Assembly (NCBI RefSeq): GCF_018070025.1
Contig: NZ_JAGPYQ010000001.1
Location: 3,100,001-3,164,000, forward strand
Length of the DNA: 64,000 bases
From: Streptomyces liliiviolaceus
GTDB lineage: Bacteria; Actinomycetota; Actinomycetes; Streptomycetales; Streptomycetaceae
Reading direction: 5' to 3'
A program made the position numbers and the translations under genes. Below are positions 41,653-50,066 of this stretch, in pieces. The stretch's first letter is position 1, and each line of letters starts with the position of its first letter. A model generated the notes under the pieces. It searched no databases. It saw only the letters and a list, made by a program, of their open reading frames with translations, and was not told the origin of the DNA.

Positions 41653-43200
41653 TTATGAGGCGACGTCCGCCGACGACCACCGTGCACGCTGGCCAGATTC
41701 GGCCGGTGGGTGTGCACGCTGTCCACCCGTCACCCGCAGGGCGTGCACGAGGTCGTGGACGCCCGACCCGGTGGTCAGCAGATCGCGGTTGAGGAGGCGC
41801 TCGGCGGCCCGCAGATGCGCGCGGACCGTGTTGCGGCTCAGGCCCACCCGCGCCGCCGTGCGCTGGGCGTCGGTGTTGGCGTCGATCCAGGCCTCCACGG
41901 TGAGGTACAGATCGCGGTGCCGGGTGTCGCGCAGAGGGTGCAGGAAGGGCTCCGCCCACGCGGTGGCGGGGGAGGAGCGCAGGAGTTCCGCGAGCGGGGG
42001 CGCGACCAGCTGCACCGTGTCGGCCTGGGCGCCGTCGGCGGGATCGGCGGACTGGAGCGCGGTGAGGGACAGGGCCAGATCGAGCGTGGCACGGGTGCGG
42101 ACCTCGCCGAGGTCGACGCCCAGCGCCTCCTCCGCCCGGCGGCAGTGGGCCGTGACCGTGGTGCGGCTGAGGTGCAGCAGACGGGCCACACCGGACCGGG
42201 AGAACGTCACGGCCAGCCGGACGACGTCCTCGGTGGGCTTGGGGACGGCCTGCAACGGCTCCAGATAGCCGCGCGCCCAGGCGAGGGCCGCCCGGCGCGG
42301 CAGTACGTGCACCAGCGAGGGCCGGCCCCGGTAGGCGGCCAGCCGGCCGGGGGAGTTGCGGGCGACCGCGAGGGCGTGCACGGCCTCTCCGTAGGCCTCG
42401 CCCGTGGCGGCGAGCGGATGGGGCCTGCTGACGCCCAGCGCGTACCCCTGGTTCTCCGCGACCAGCCGCCGCAGCACCTCGCCCTGCCGGAACCGGCCCC
42501 CCAGCTCCGGGTCCTCGGCCACGGGACAGATCAACTGCTCCTTGAACACGGGGCAGTTCACCATCAGCCCCGGGCCGTGATAGCCCGACGGATCCAGATA
42601 GGTCCGGGTCAGCCGGTCGCGGTCGGCGGGCGGACAGTGCAGGAGATGGACGCGTACGCGCTCCGCGTTCAGCAGCGGCGGTACGTCGCCGGTGGTCATC
42701 CGGCGGGCCATGGTGACGTCCCCGGCCAGCAGCGCGGTCAGTACCGCGAACCGCAGCTGCGCCGCCTTCGCCTCGTATCCGCGCGTGCCCCCGTCGGCGT
42801 CCGACGCCCTGCCCAGCAGATCGACGATGCCGCCGGCCTGCGAGGCCAGCGCGGCGGCCTCCCGCGGCAGCGGCGACGCGCTGACCGTCACCAGCACCGG
42901 GCGCGGCTCGCGTCCGCCGAAGGCCTCCAGGCGGACCTCCCGCTCGCCGACCCGTGCGGTGGCCGCGGCCAGCCGTCCGCCGGCCAGCCGCTCCACCTGT
43001 TCCGTCAGCGCGTCCGCGATCCGCCGGGGGAAGCCGGCCGTGGCCGTCTCGACCGTGCCGTCGCGGCCGATCCACGCGACGTGCGCCCCGGTCCGGCGGC
43101 CGAGCCAGTCCAGTACCTCCGCCGGGGTGCCCCGCCGCCGTACGAGCCGCAGCAGTTCGTCGACGTCCTCCCCGTGTCCCGGCACCCCCACAGCTCCCAC
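41653..43200 (-). CDS. PucR-like helix-turn-helix regulator
   Basis: A 515-residue cytoplasmic protein. A GAF-like N-terminal region (about 20-130: RTGAHVAWIGRDGTVETATAGFPRRIADAL) precedes a middle segment and two HTH-like stretches: RLLHLSRTTVTAHCRRAEEALGVDLGEV (about residue 345) and the C-terminal AARVGLSRNTVRAHLRAAERLLNRDLLTTGSG, which is the PucR_C type. The two HTH elements suggest an internal duplication. Target unknown; the neighbouring TauE gene is a candidate. The ATG at 43200 is 66 bp downstream of the LysR gene stop. Confidence 0.75.
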   Translation of the reverse strand: MGAVGVPGHGEDVDELLRLVRRRGTPAEVLDWLGRRTGAHVAWIGRDGTVETATAGFPRRIADALTEQVERLAGGRLAAATARVGEREVRLEAFGGREPRPVLVTVSASPLPREAAALASQAGGIVDLLGRASDADGGTRGYEAKAAQLRFAVLTALLAGDVTMARRMTTGDVPPLLNAERVRVHLLHCPPADRDRLTRTYLDPSGYHGPGLMVNCPVFKEQLICPVAEDPELGGRFRQGEVLRRLVAENQGYALGVSRPHPLAATGEAYGEAVHALAVARNSPGRLAAYRGRPSLVHVLPRRAALAWARGYLEPLQAVPKPTEDVVRLAVTFSRSGVARLLHLSRTTVTAHCRRAEEALGVDLGEVRTRATLDLALSLTALQSADPADGAQADTVQLVAPPLAELLRSSPATAWAEPFLHPLRDTRHRDLYLTVEAWIDANTDAQRTAARVGLSRNTVRAHLRAAERLLNRDLLTTGSGVHDLVHALRVTGGQRAHPPAESGQRARWSSADVAS

Positions 43201-43266
43201 TCACCTTCCCTGCCCCGCGTACCACGGTCCGACAGGGGGGCACCCTAGTGCGCCCCCCTGTGACGG

Positions 43267-44172
43267 TCACGCCACCGCTGTGGGCGCCAGTTCCCGGAGT
43301 TCGGCCAGGGCCGCCGCGACGGCCGGGCGCTCATGGCCTCCGGCGCGGGTGCAGGTGAGGAGTTTGCGGTGCGGGTCGCCCGTGCAGCGGACGCGGGTGA
43401 TCGGCAGGTGGGGGGTCAGATGGGCGAGCCGCGGGATGAGCGCGACACCCAGGCCGTGCGCGACGAGGTGGGCCGTCACGTTCCAGTCCCAGGCCTGGTG
43501 GACGATGTCGGGGGTGAATCCGGCGGCACCGCACGCGGACAGCACCTGCAGACGGCAGGGGTTGTCCTCGGACGGCGCGATCCATTCCTCGCGGGCGACC
43601 TCCGCGAGATCCGTCCGCTCGCGTCCCGCCAGCCGGTGCGTGTCGGGTACGACCAGGTCGAACGGGTCGTCCAGCAGCGGCTGCTGGTCGAACCGGGCAT
43701 CGCTGATCGGGGGGTTGCGCGAGGTCGCCTCGACGACCGCGAGATCGGCCCCGCCCTCGAAGAGCAGGTTGAAGCTCTCGGGTACGACCGCCTCCTGGAT
43801 GCGGACGGAGAGGCGGGGGTGGCGTTCGCGCAGCCGGGCCGCCATCGGGGCGATCAGCACCGAGACGGCCATCGGGAAGCCGGTGACCCGCAGCAGTCCG
43901 GCCGGATCGTCGTGGTCGGCGCGCAGGTCCAGCTCGGCCCGGTCCCAGCGGGCCTGGATGGCGTCGGCGTGCGTGATCAGGCTGCGCGCGGCGGAGGTCA
44001 GGCGTACGCCGCGGCCCTGCGGCTCCAGCAGGACGACGCCCAGCTCACGGGCGAGCTGGCGGACCTGCTGGGAGGCGGCGGAGGTGGTGAGGTGCAGGGC
44101 TCTGGCGGCGGCGGTGACCGTGCCGTAGTGCTCGACGGCGCGCAGGACGTGGAGTCGCCGCAGATCAATCAT
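43267..44172 (-). CDS. LysR-family transcriptional regulator
   Basis: A 301-residue LysR protein. The HTH at residues 1-62 is MIDLRRLHVLRAVEHYGTVTAAARALHLTTSAASQQVRQLA. The effector domain follows (about 90-295: GLLRVTGFPMAVSVLIAPMAARLRERHPRLSVRI). It is divergent from a small zinc-ribbon-like gene across a 154-bp gap that holds a 9-bp-arm palindrome, so the small gene and the regulator itself are the most likely targets. The effector is unknown. Confidence 0.88.
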   Translation of the reverse strand: MIDLRRLHVLRAVEHYGTVTAAARALHLTTSAASQQVRQLARELGVVLLEPQGRGVRLTSAARSLITHADAIQARWDRAELDLRADHDDPAGLLRVTGFPMAVSVLIAPMAARLRERHPRLSVRIQEAVVPESFNLLFEGGADLAVVEATSRNPPISDARFDQQPLLDDPFDLVVPDTHRLAGRERTDLAEVAREEWIAPSEDNPCRLQVLSACGAAGFTPDIVHQAWDWNVTAHLVAHGLGVALIPRLAHLTPHLPITRVRCTGDPHRKLLTCTRAGGHERPAVAAALAELRELAPTAVA

Positions 44173-44191
44173 GAAGCCCAGACTTAAGGGT

Positions 44192-44218
44192 CACGTCCAG
44201 AAAGTCAACCTGGACGTG
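44192..44218. promoter_or_regulatory. Inverted repeat CACGTCCAG-N9-CTGGACGTG, candidate LysR operator
   Basis: Perfect 9-bp arms separated by 9 bp start 20 bp upstream of the LysR start codon in the gap divergent to the small gene. Position and dyad symmetry fit a LysR binding or autoregulatory site. Confidence 0.6.
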
Positions 44219-44256
44219 CACGGTTGCTGGGCCACACCCTGGAGGTGCGTGCCCCG

Positions 44257-44302
44257 AAGGGGCGCGGGGAACTGCGCGGCCGGCCCCCACGCGCCCGCAG
44301 TC
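44257..44302 (+). repeat. Interspersed repeat copy upstream of the small zinc-ribbon gene
   Basis: AAGGGGCGCGGGGAACTGCGC plus the CGGCCCCCAC..CCCGCAGTC right flank, directly 5' of the small gene. Here it would lie in a leader, unlike most copies. Confidence 0.8.
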
Positions 44303-44326
44303 GACCCACAACGTGAGGAGCCCTCC

Positions 44327-44518
44327 ATGACCGGCACACAGCGTGAAGCGTGCCCGCACTGCGGCTGGCCCGACCGCGCCGAGCCCTTCCAGATCGTGTC
44401 CCGGCACGGTACGGCCGCCGGCCATACGGTCTGGACCCGCTGCGGGTGCGGCTCGCTGCAGGTACGTGTCGTGGACGCGTGCGGCATGCGCGTGCTCAGC
44501 CGTAGTGGGCGGGGCTGA
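44327..44518 (+). CDS. Small zinc-ribbon-like protein
   Basis: A 63-residue protein starting MTGTQREACPHCGWPDRAEPFQ. The CPHC pair and a later CGC with an additional Cys (VVDACGMRVL) could bind zinc. ATG 44327 follows GTGAGGAG at good distance. A longer in-frame reading from 44171 is repeat-derived and unlikely. It is divergent from the LysR gene, which may control it. Function unknown; such proteins often serve in nucleic-acid or protein contacts. Confidence 0.65.
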   Translation: MTGTQREACPHCGWPDRAEPFQIVSRHGTAAGHTVWTRCGCGSLQVRVVDACGMRVLSRSGRG

Positions 44519-44523
44519 GCGTT

Positions 44524-44705
44524 CTCTGCGGGCCGGTGGGGGCGGGCCTAAAGGATTGCGCAGTTCCCCGCGCCCCTAGAAGTGCGGTCCGGTGGGGGCC
44601 GTTCGCGCAGTTCCCCGCGCCCCTAAAGGGCGAAAAGCTGGGGCGCAGCCCCGTTTTTCAGGGGCGCGGGGAACTGCGCGGCTCGCCCCCACCGGCCCGC
44701 AGCCG
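44524..44705. repeat. Three interspersed repeat units, partly inverted
   Basis: Two copies run as CGCAGTTCCCCGCGCCCCTA (about 44560-44578 and 44609-44626). A third faces them as CAGGGGCGCGGGGAACTGCGC (about 44661-44681). Between them lies GGGGCGCAGCCCCGTTTTT, a short hairpin with a T run, so the block may end transcription of the convergent small gene and dioxygenase gene. Confidence 0.85.
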
Positions 44706-44717
44706 ACGAGCGGTCGA

Positions 44718-45479
44718 TCAGGAGGTTTCGACGCCGAGCGTCAACGCGCCCGCATACCCCGCCGTCGTCGAGCTGCCCAGCGCGGTCAGGGTCAGCAGAC
44801 CCGACGCCGCGCCCCCGTCGTCGTAGATCCCGTCCTGCGCGAGCGTGGTCCGCGGCACGGTGTTCGCCGCGTACACCGGCACCGCCGCCACCCGCATGGT
44901 GATCGCCTCGTCGAAGAACAGCTGCCCGGTGTGGAGCTCCTGACCGCCCTCGAACGAGCCGTCGGAGGTCAGCGTGACATCGGTGTGCACCTTGATGTGG
45001 ATGTGGATGCACCGCCCCCGGTACCAGCCGGGGTAGACGCTGGTGATCTTCGCGACGCCGTCGGCGCCCGTCAGGACCCCGCCGCGCAGGAACCTGCCGT
45101 TGTCGGGCTCGTTGTGCCCGTTCCCGCCGACGAACCCGGAGTACTCGCCGAGCGCGTCGCAGTGCCAGATCTCCACGAGCGCGCTGTCGAGCGGAGCGCA
45201 GGTGTCGTCGTCGACGACGGTGAGCGTGAGCTTGAGCGGAATCCCGGTCTTGTCCTCGTGGATGTCCGCGCGGACGAGTTGTCCGTCGAGGTAGTAGGGG
45301 CCTTCGGTCATCTCCTTCGTGAGGGTGCAGACGGCCGCGGCGGCGGCCGGCTGCTGGTCGGCAGCCGTAGTGGGGGCCGTGGTGGGGGCCTCGGGGAGCG
45401 TGGCACCGACGGCCAGAGTGGCCGCGGTGGCGCCCGTGGCGATGAGCACGGTTCGACGTCCGATCGATGTGTCTGTCAT
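44718..45479 (-). CDS. Tat-exported intradiol ring-cleavage dioxygenase
   Basis: A 253-residue non-haem Fe(III) dioxygenase. ATG 45479 gives a twin-arginine signal MTDTSIGRRTVLIATGATAATLA. The catalytic domain shows EMTEGPYYLDG (first Tyr ligand), and YPGWYRGRCIHIHIKVH contains the second Tyr and two His ligands. It should open catechol-type rings between the hydroxyls, outside the cell. Known secreted Streptomyces members act on lignin-derived aromatics; this one lacks an attached carbohydrate-binding module. It is divergent from the GH43 arabinanase operon, so joint use in plant cell wall attack is plausible. Confidence 0.88.
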   Translation of the reverse strand: MTDTSIGRRTVLIATGATAATLAVGATLPEAPTTAPTTAADQQPAAAAAVCTLTKEMTEGPYYLDGQLVRADIHEDKTGIPLKLTLTVVDDDTCAPLDSALVEIWHCDALGEYSGFVGGNGHNEPDNGRFLRGGVLTGADGVAKITSVYPGWYRGRCIHIHIKVHTDVTLTSDGSFEGGQELHTGQLFFDEAITMRVAAVPVYAANTVPRTTLAQDGIYDDGGAASGLLTLTALGSSTTAGYAGALTLGVETS

Positions 45480-45618
45480 GAACACGGCACCGTAGAAACG
45501 GAATCTGTCGAAGCGCTGTGGGTTGGGCAAAGTGACGAAGCGTCAAGTCTGTTGTGAGACAGCCGGGACGCCGAAAGACTTTCGACGTTTACCGGGGCGC
45601 GCGGGGCTGTGTGAACCG

Positions 45619-45697
45619 TTGACGCGCAAGGGGTTCGATTCTACGTTCCGGGTCATCCCGCCGTTCGAAGTCATGACAAGCGTCCGTGATTTCGAAC
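45619..45697 (+). promoter_or_regulatory. Promoter and IclR-type operators of the second arabinanase operon
   Basis: TTGACG (45619-45624) and TACGTT (45642-45647) are 17 bp apart, the same architecture as at 34442. Downstream are a weaker site starting GTTCGAAG (45663-45678) and GTCCGTGATTTCGAAC (45682-45697, 13 of 16 positions). Confidence 0.6.
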
Positions 45698-45737
45698 GCG
45701 AGGCACTTCGACTCCCCCCACTCGTAGGAGGATCCGC

Positions 45738-46730
45738 GTGAGCCCCACCTCCAGCAGGACTCCCCGCCGTACGGGCCGCAGGACCGCGCTGCTCGCCCTC
45801 CCCGCGGCCATCCTGCTCGCCCTCGTCCCCACCACCGCCTCCGCGTACCCCAACCCGGGCACCGTCACCGGCTCGACCGTCGTCCACGACCCGACGATGA
45901 TCCGCACCTCGTCCGGGCAGTACCTGCTGTACGCGACCGGCGGCGGCCTCAGCTACAAGACGTCGACCAACCGGATCGCCTTCAGCGCGGGCTCCGACGC
46001 CTTCGGCACCAAGCCGAGCTGGTGGTCGTCGTACGCGACGGAGGCCTGGGCGCCCGACATCTCGTACGCGGGCGGCAAGTACCTGATGTACTACGCCGTC
46101 TCGACCTTCGGCTCGAACAAGTCGGCCATCGGGCTCGCCGGTTCGACGACCGGACTCCCGGGCTCCTGGAGCGACTACGGGACGGTCTACACGTCCACCA
46201 CCTCCAGCGACTACAACGCCATCGACCCGAACCTCTTCGTCGACAGCGACGGCAAGTGGTGGCTGTCCTTCGGCAGTTGGTGGACCGGGCTGAAAATGAT
46301 CCAGATCAACCCGTCGACCGGCAAGCAGCTCTCGACCAACACCACCCGTTACTCGATCGCGTCCCGGCCGACCGGCACCAAGGCCGTCGAGGCGCCCTAC
46401 ATCGTCAAGCGGGGCGGCTACTACTACCTCTTCGCCTCGTACGACACCTGCTGCGCCGGCACCAGCTCCACGTACAAGGTCAAGGTCGGGCGGGCCACCA
46501 GTGTCACCGGCCCGTACTACGACAAGAGCGGTGTGGCGATGACGAACAACGGCGGGACGCCCGTGCTGGAGTCGCACGGGCGGTACATCGGGCCCGGCGG
46601 GCAGTCGATCATGGCGGACTCCGACGGCGACCTGATCGTCTACCACTACTACGACGGCCAGGACAACGGCACCCCCAAACTCGGCATCAACCTCCTGAAC
46701 TGGAGCACCGGATGGCCCGTCGCCTACTGA
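45738..46730 (+). CDS. Secreted GH43 endo-1,5-alpha-L-arabinanase
   Basis: A 330-residue enzyme starting at GTG 45738 after AGGAGGA. A signal peptide (RRTALLALPAAILLALVPTTASA, two Arg in RTGRRT) precedes the mature start at YPNPG. The catalytic residues are Asp51 (HDPTMI), Asp163 (NAIDPNL) and Glu218 (AVEAPYI). ASYDTCCAGTSSTYKV and SHGRYIGPGGQS match the enzyme encoded at 37813 closely, so the two are paralogues with a shared operator type. It cleaves arabinan outside the cell. Its 3' end overlaps the next GH43 gene by 19 bp. Confidence 0.93.
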   Translation: MSPTSSRTPRRTGRRTALLALPAAILLALVPTTASAYPNPGTVTGSTVVHDPTMIRTSSGQYLLYATGGGLSYKTSTNRIAFSAGSDAFGTKPSWWSSYATEAWAPDISYAGGKYLMYYAVSTFGSNKSAIGLAGSTTGLPGSWSDYGTVYTSTTSSDYNAIDPNLFVDSDGKWWLSFGSWWTGLKMIQINPSTGKQLSTNTTRYSIASRPTGTKAVEAPYIVKRGGYYYLFASYDTCCAGTSSTYKVKVGRATSVTGPYYDKSGVAMTNNGGTPVLESHGRYIGPGGQSIMADSDGDLIVYHYYDGQDNGTPKLGINLLNWSTGWPVAY

Positions 46731-48145
46731 CCCTGCTGGCCGCGCTGCTGCTCGCCCTGTCGCTCGGGCAGTCCTCGGCGAGCGCGGCCTCCTTCGCCAA
46801 CCCGGTCAAGTCCGTGAAGGGCGCCGACCCCTGGATCTCGTACCACGACGGCAACTACTACCTGGTGACGACGAGTTGGACCGACGTCATCACCATGCGC
46901 AGGTCACCGACCCTGGGCGGGCTCGCGACCGCGCCCAGCGTGCAGGTGTGGAAGGGTGACGCGGCCTCGCGCTGCTGCAACATCTGGGCGCCGGAACTCT
47001 TCTACTCCGGAGGCAAGTGGTACCTGTACTTCGTCGCCGGGCAGAACATCTCCGACTACAACCCGACCCAGCGCACCCACGTCCTGGAGAGCTCCGGGTC
47101 CGACCCGCTGGGCCCGTACACGTACAAGAACCAGCTCAACAGCGCGTGGATGCTCGATCCGAGCGTCATGAACGTGAACGGGCAGCTGTATCTGCTGGGC
47201 AGCGCGAGCGGCGGGACGCAGAACCTCGTCATCGCGCCGATGTCCAACCCGTACACGCTGAGCGGGTCCTTCTCGACGATCTCCACGCCCACGTACGACT
47301 GGGAGAGGTCGGGCGGGACGGTGAACGAGGGGCCCGAAGTGCTCCAGCGCAACGGGGTCACGCGGATCATCTACTCCGCGAGCGGATGCTGGACGCCCGA
47401 CTACAAGCTCGGGCAGCTGACGCTCACCGGCTCGAACCCGCTCTCCGCCTCCTCCTGGACGAAGAAGTCCACGCCGGTCTTCCAGCGCAACGACAGCGCG
47501 GGGGTGTACGGGCCCGGCCACAACGGGTTCTTCACCTCACCCGACGGCAGTGAGAGCTGGATCGTCTACCACGCCAACGACGGCGCGGGCGACGGCTGTG
47601 ACAACGGGCGCACGACGCGGGCGCAGAAGTTCACGTGGAACTCCGACGGGTCGCCGAACTTCGGTGTGCCGGTCGGGCTGGGGACGAGTCTCGCGGGGCC
47701 GTCGGGGGAGCCGTCGAGCACCTCCACCACGTACACGCTGACGAACCGCAACAGCGGTAAGTGCCTTGAGGTGGCGGGTGGTTCGGCTGCCGACGGGGCC
47801 AATGTGCAGCAGTACGCCTGCAACGGCGGGAACCATCAGAAATGGCGGGTGGAGGACCGGGGGGACGATACGAGCCGGCTGGTGAACGTGGGGTCCGGGA
47901 AGGTGCTGGACACGGCGGACTGTTCCTCCGCCGACGGGGCGGATCTGCGGCAGTGGGCGTGGCTCGACAACACGTGCCAGCGGTTCCGGTTCCTGGTCAC
48001 CTCCGGGGGTTACGTCCGGATCGTGAACCAGGCTTCGGGGAAGGTGGCGGATGTCGCCGACTGCTCCGCGGCGGACGGGGCGGACGTCCGCCAGTGGACT
48101 TGGCTGAACAACAACTGCCAACAGTGGCGCTTCAATACTGCGTAG
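46712..48145 (+). CDS. Secreted GH43 enzyme with C-terminal ricin-type (CBM13) domain
   Basis: A 477-residue protein with signal peptide MARRLLTLLAALLLALSLGQSS. Its GH43 propeller belongs to a different subgroup from the preceding gene; candidate catalytic residues are Asp39 (GADPWI), Asp149 (MLDPSV) and Glu206 (NEGPEV). This subgroup includes exo-arabinofuranosidases and arabinoxylan enzymes. A linker near 330-342 leads to a ricin-B domain of about 135 residues with three QxW-like repeats (NHQKWR, RQWAWLDNTCQRF, RQWTWLNNNCQQW) that binds xylan or galactose-type glycans. ATG 46712 overlaps the upstream gene, so the two are translated together. Confidence 0.9.
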   Translation: MARRLLTLLAALLLALSLGQSSASAASFANPVKSVKGADPWISYHDGNYYLVTTSWTDVITMRRSPTLGGLATAPSVQVWKGDAASRCCNIWAPELFYSGGKWYLYFVAGQNISDYNPTQRTHVLESSGSDPLGPYTYKNQLNSAWMLDPSVMNVNGQLYLLGSASGGTQNLVIAPMSNPYTLSGSFSTISTPTYDWERSGGTVNEGPEVLQRNGVTRIIYSASGCWTPDYKLGQLTLTGSNPLSASSWTKKSTPVFQRNDSAGVYGPGHNGFFTSPDGSESWIVYHANDGAGDGCDNGRTTRAQKFTWNSDGSPNFGVPVGLGTSLAGPSGEPSSTSTTYTLTNRNSGKCLEVAGGSAADGANVQQYACNGGNHQKWRVEDRGDDTSRLVNVGSGKVLDTADCSSADGADLRQWAWLDNTCQRFRFLVTSGGYVRIVNQASGKVADVADCSAADGADVRQWTWLNNNCQQWRFNTA

Positions 48146-48167
48146 CGCGACAGCCCAATCCATCACC

Positions 48168-48345
48168 TGCGGCCCCGGCGGGGGCGGGCCTAAAGGATTG
48201 CGCAGTTCCCCGCGCCCCTAAAAGCACCCGCGCCCCTAGGTACCTAGGGGCGCGGGGAACTGCGCAATCTTTGAGCTGCGCGGACGACGGCGCGGTATTT
48301 GGGGGCGCGGGGAACTGCGCAATCTTGTAGCGCACCCCCCACCCG
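48168..48345. repeat. Inverted cluster of interspersed repeats with a perfect 28-bp palindrome
   Basis: One copy runs GCGCAGTTCCCCGCGCCCCTA (48200-48220) and two face it as GGGGCGCGGGGAACTGCGC (about 48247-48265 and 48302-48320). Two facing ends meet at 48228-48255 in a perfect palindrome centred on GGTACC. The block fills the gap between the convergent GH43-RICIN and aminotransferase genes and can fold into large hairpins. Confidence 0.85.
48228..48255. terminator. 28-bp perfect palindrome, likely bidirectional terminator
   Basis: CCGCGCCCCTAGG followed by its reverse complement around TAC forms an uninterrupted dyad between two convergent genes. There is no T run, so any termination function is inferred from position. 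Confidence 0.5.
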
Positions 48346-48348
48346 GGG

Positions 48349-49914
48349 TCAGCCGACCCGGTTGACCCCGCCGGCCGCAGGCCAGCCCGCTCCGTTGGAT
48401 GCGCCCGGCGTGTTCGGCCAGCCGCCCGGCTGCTGCTGAGGCACAGGCTGCGGCTGCGGCATCGCCTGAGGCTGTGGCGGGAACCCCTGCTGGGGGAACC
48501 CCTGCGGCTGCCCCGCCGCGGCGACAGCGGTCAACCCGCCCGGCATCCCCGTGGTCCCCCGCGTCTGCGCCGCGGTCAACGGCTGCGGCTGCCCGACCAT
48601 CCCGTTCGCCGCGGCGACAAGCGGTTGCGGCTGCTGCGGCAACTGCTGCGGCACCGGCTGAGGCTGCTGCACCATCCCGTTCGCCGCGCCCGCGAGCCCC
48701 GGATAGCCCTGCCCGTTCGTCGAGCCGACGAGCCGGTCGACCGCCGCGGTCCCCGAGCTGTAACCGGCCCCTTGGCTCAGCTCGGGCACGGCGGCAGCCC
48801 GTCTGGTGGTTCCGTAGAGCACCGACTCCAGGCCGACCACCAGTCGGCGTACGTCCTCCTGAGGGCGTACCACGAGCCGCACGAAGCGGCTGGACGAGCC
48901 GATCTTGTTGCCGCACTCGCGGACCAGGATCCGGTGCTCGGTGAGCAGTCGGTCCCGGACCACGGTGCCCTCGGCGCCCACGGGGAGGCGCACGAAGAGG
49001 AAGTTTCCCTGCGAGGGGTAGACCGTGAGGCCGGGCAGCGTGGAGAGCTGGCGTGCCATGTCGAGCCGGTCGCGGCGCACCATGTGCAGGCTCTCCACGT
49101 ACTCGGCGCCGTAGTCCTTGAGCATGAAGACCACGGTCTCCGCGAAGGCGTTCAGGTTCCACTTCGGCAGCATCGAGCGGATCTTGCCCGCGAGGCCCGG
49201 GTTGGCCACCATGTAGCCGAACCGCACGCCGTGCAGACCGAAGTTCTTGCCGAGGCTGCGCAGCACGATGACGTTGGGGCGCATCACCGCCTCCTCGACG
49301 ATGCTCGGCTCGTTCTCGGCGTCGGCGAACTCAAGGAACGACTCGTCGATGACGATCAGGTCGAGGTCGGCGAGCGCGTCGCAGAACGCCAGGATCGTCT
49401 GCTTGGGCAGGAAACCGCCGTCGGGGTTGTTCGGGTTGCAGATCACGGCCGCGCGGGTGCCCCGGGAGCGGATGAACTGGATGTACTGCGCCGGGTCGAG
49501 CGCGAAGCCGTTGCTCTCCTGGAGCGGGAACATGTCGACGCGCTTGCCGGTCTCCAGCGGCTGGTCGGTCCAGCGACCGAAGGTGGGGACGGGGATGGCG
49601 AGCGACTCCCGGACCAGCAAGTGGTCGATCCAGGTGATCAGTTCGGTCGATCCGTTGCCCATCGCCACGCACTGCGGGGGAAGTTGCAGCAGGTTGCACA
49701 GCTCGGCGGTGATGGTGTCCGCGCTGCTGGGGTAGTACGTGATGATGTCGCGCAGCCGGGTGGTCAGCTCGTCCATCATCCTGGGCGAGGGAAAGTACGG
49801 ATTGCACGGGATGCAGAAGTCCACCGGACCCGCCTCCCCGCTCTCTCGTGCCAGCGCGGCCATCGAGGGGCTGTGCGCGCCGGTGCGGAACAGCGAGGTG
49901 ACTTTGTCGGCCAT
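48349..49914 (-). CDS. PLP-dependent class I/II aminotransferase with Q/P-rich tail
   Basis: A 521-residue protein. Residues 1-365 form a fold-type I aminotransferase like histidinol-phosphate aminotransferase or threonine-phosphate decarboxylase: FCIPCNPYFPSP, GNGSTELITW, ICNPNNPDGGFL (Asn-Pro of PLP binding), VIDESFLEF (Asp for the pyridine N), and the Schiff-base lysine in LRSLGKNFGLHGVRFGYM. Residues 380-521 are an unusual low-complexity tail of Gln, Pro, Gly and Ala (QQPQPVPQQLPQQPQPL and similar), likely disordered. Amino-acid substrate unknown. It begins with ATG 49914, is separated from galM by 152 bp, and is convergent with the GH43-RICIN gene. Confidence 0.83.
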   Translation of the reverse strand: MADKVTSLFRTGAHSPSMAALARESGEAGPVDFCIPCNPYFPSPRMMDELTTRLRDIITYYPSSADTITAELCNLLQLPPQCVAMGNGSTELITWIDHLLVRESLAIPVPTFGRWTDQPLETGKRVDMFPLQESNGFALDPAQYIQFIRSRGTRAAVICNPNNPDGGFLPKQTILAFCDALADLDLIVIDESFLEFADAENEPSIVEEAVMRPNVIVLRSLGKNFGLHGVRFGYMVANPGLAGKIRSMLPKWNLNAFAETVVFMLKDYGAEYVESLHMVRRDRLDMARQLSTLPGLTVYPSQGNFLFVRLPVGAEGTVVRDRLLTEHRILVRECGNKIGSSSRFVRLVVRPQEDVRRLVVGLESVLYGTTRRAAAVPELSQGAGYSSGTAAVDRLVGSTNGQGYPGLAGAANGMVQQPQPVPQQLPQQPQPLVAAANGMVGQPQPLTAAQTRGTTGMPGGLTAVAAAGQPQGFPQQGFPPQPQAMPQPQPVPQQQPGGWPNTPGASNGAGWPAAGGVNRVG

Positions 49915-50066
49915 GGACCCTCCGTCCTTGAGGGGCGGCCCGAGCGGTTACGCGGGCGGCGGCCCGAGCGGGGATACCCGGGCCGCCTCTAAGTACGTGC
50001 GCCTGTGTGTCCCTGTTCAACGACTGTGAATCGATGTGGAAATTGTGAACCACCTGTGAAGGATGG

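Noticed and set aside
41640..41716. Three GTGCACG direct repeats as an operator set
   Set aside because: Two lie inside the C-terminal codons of the PucR-like gene and spacing is irregular, so chance within GC-rich coding sequence is sufficient.
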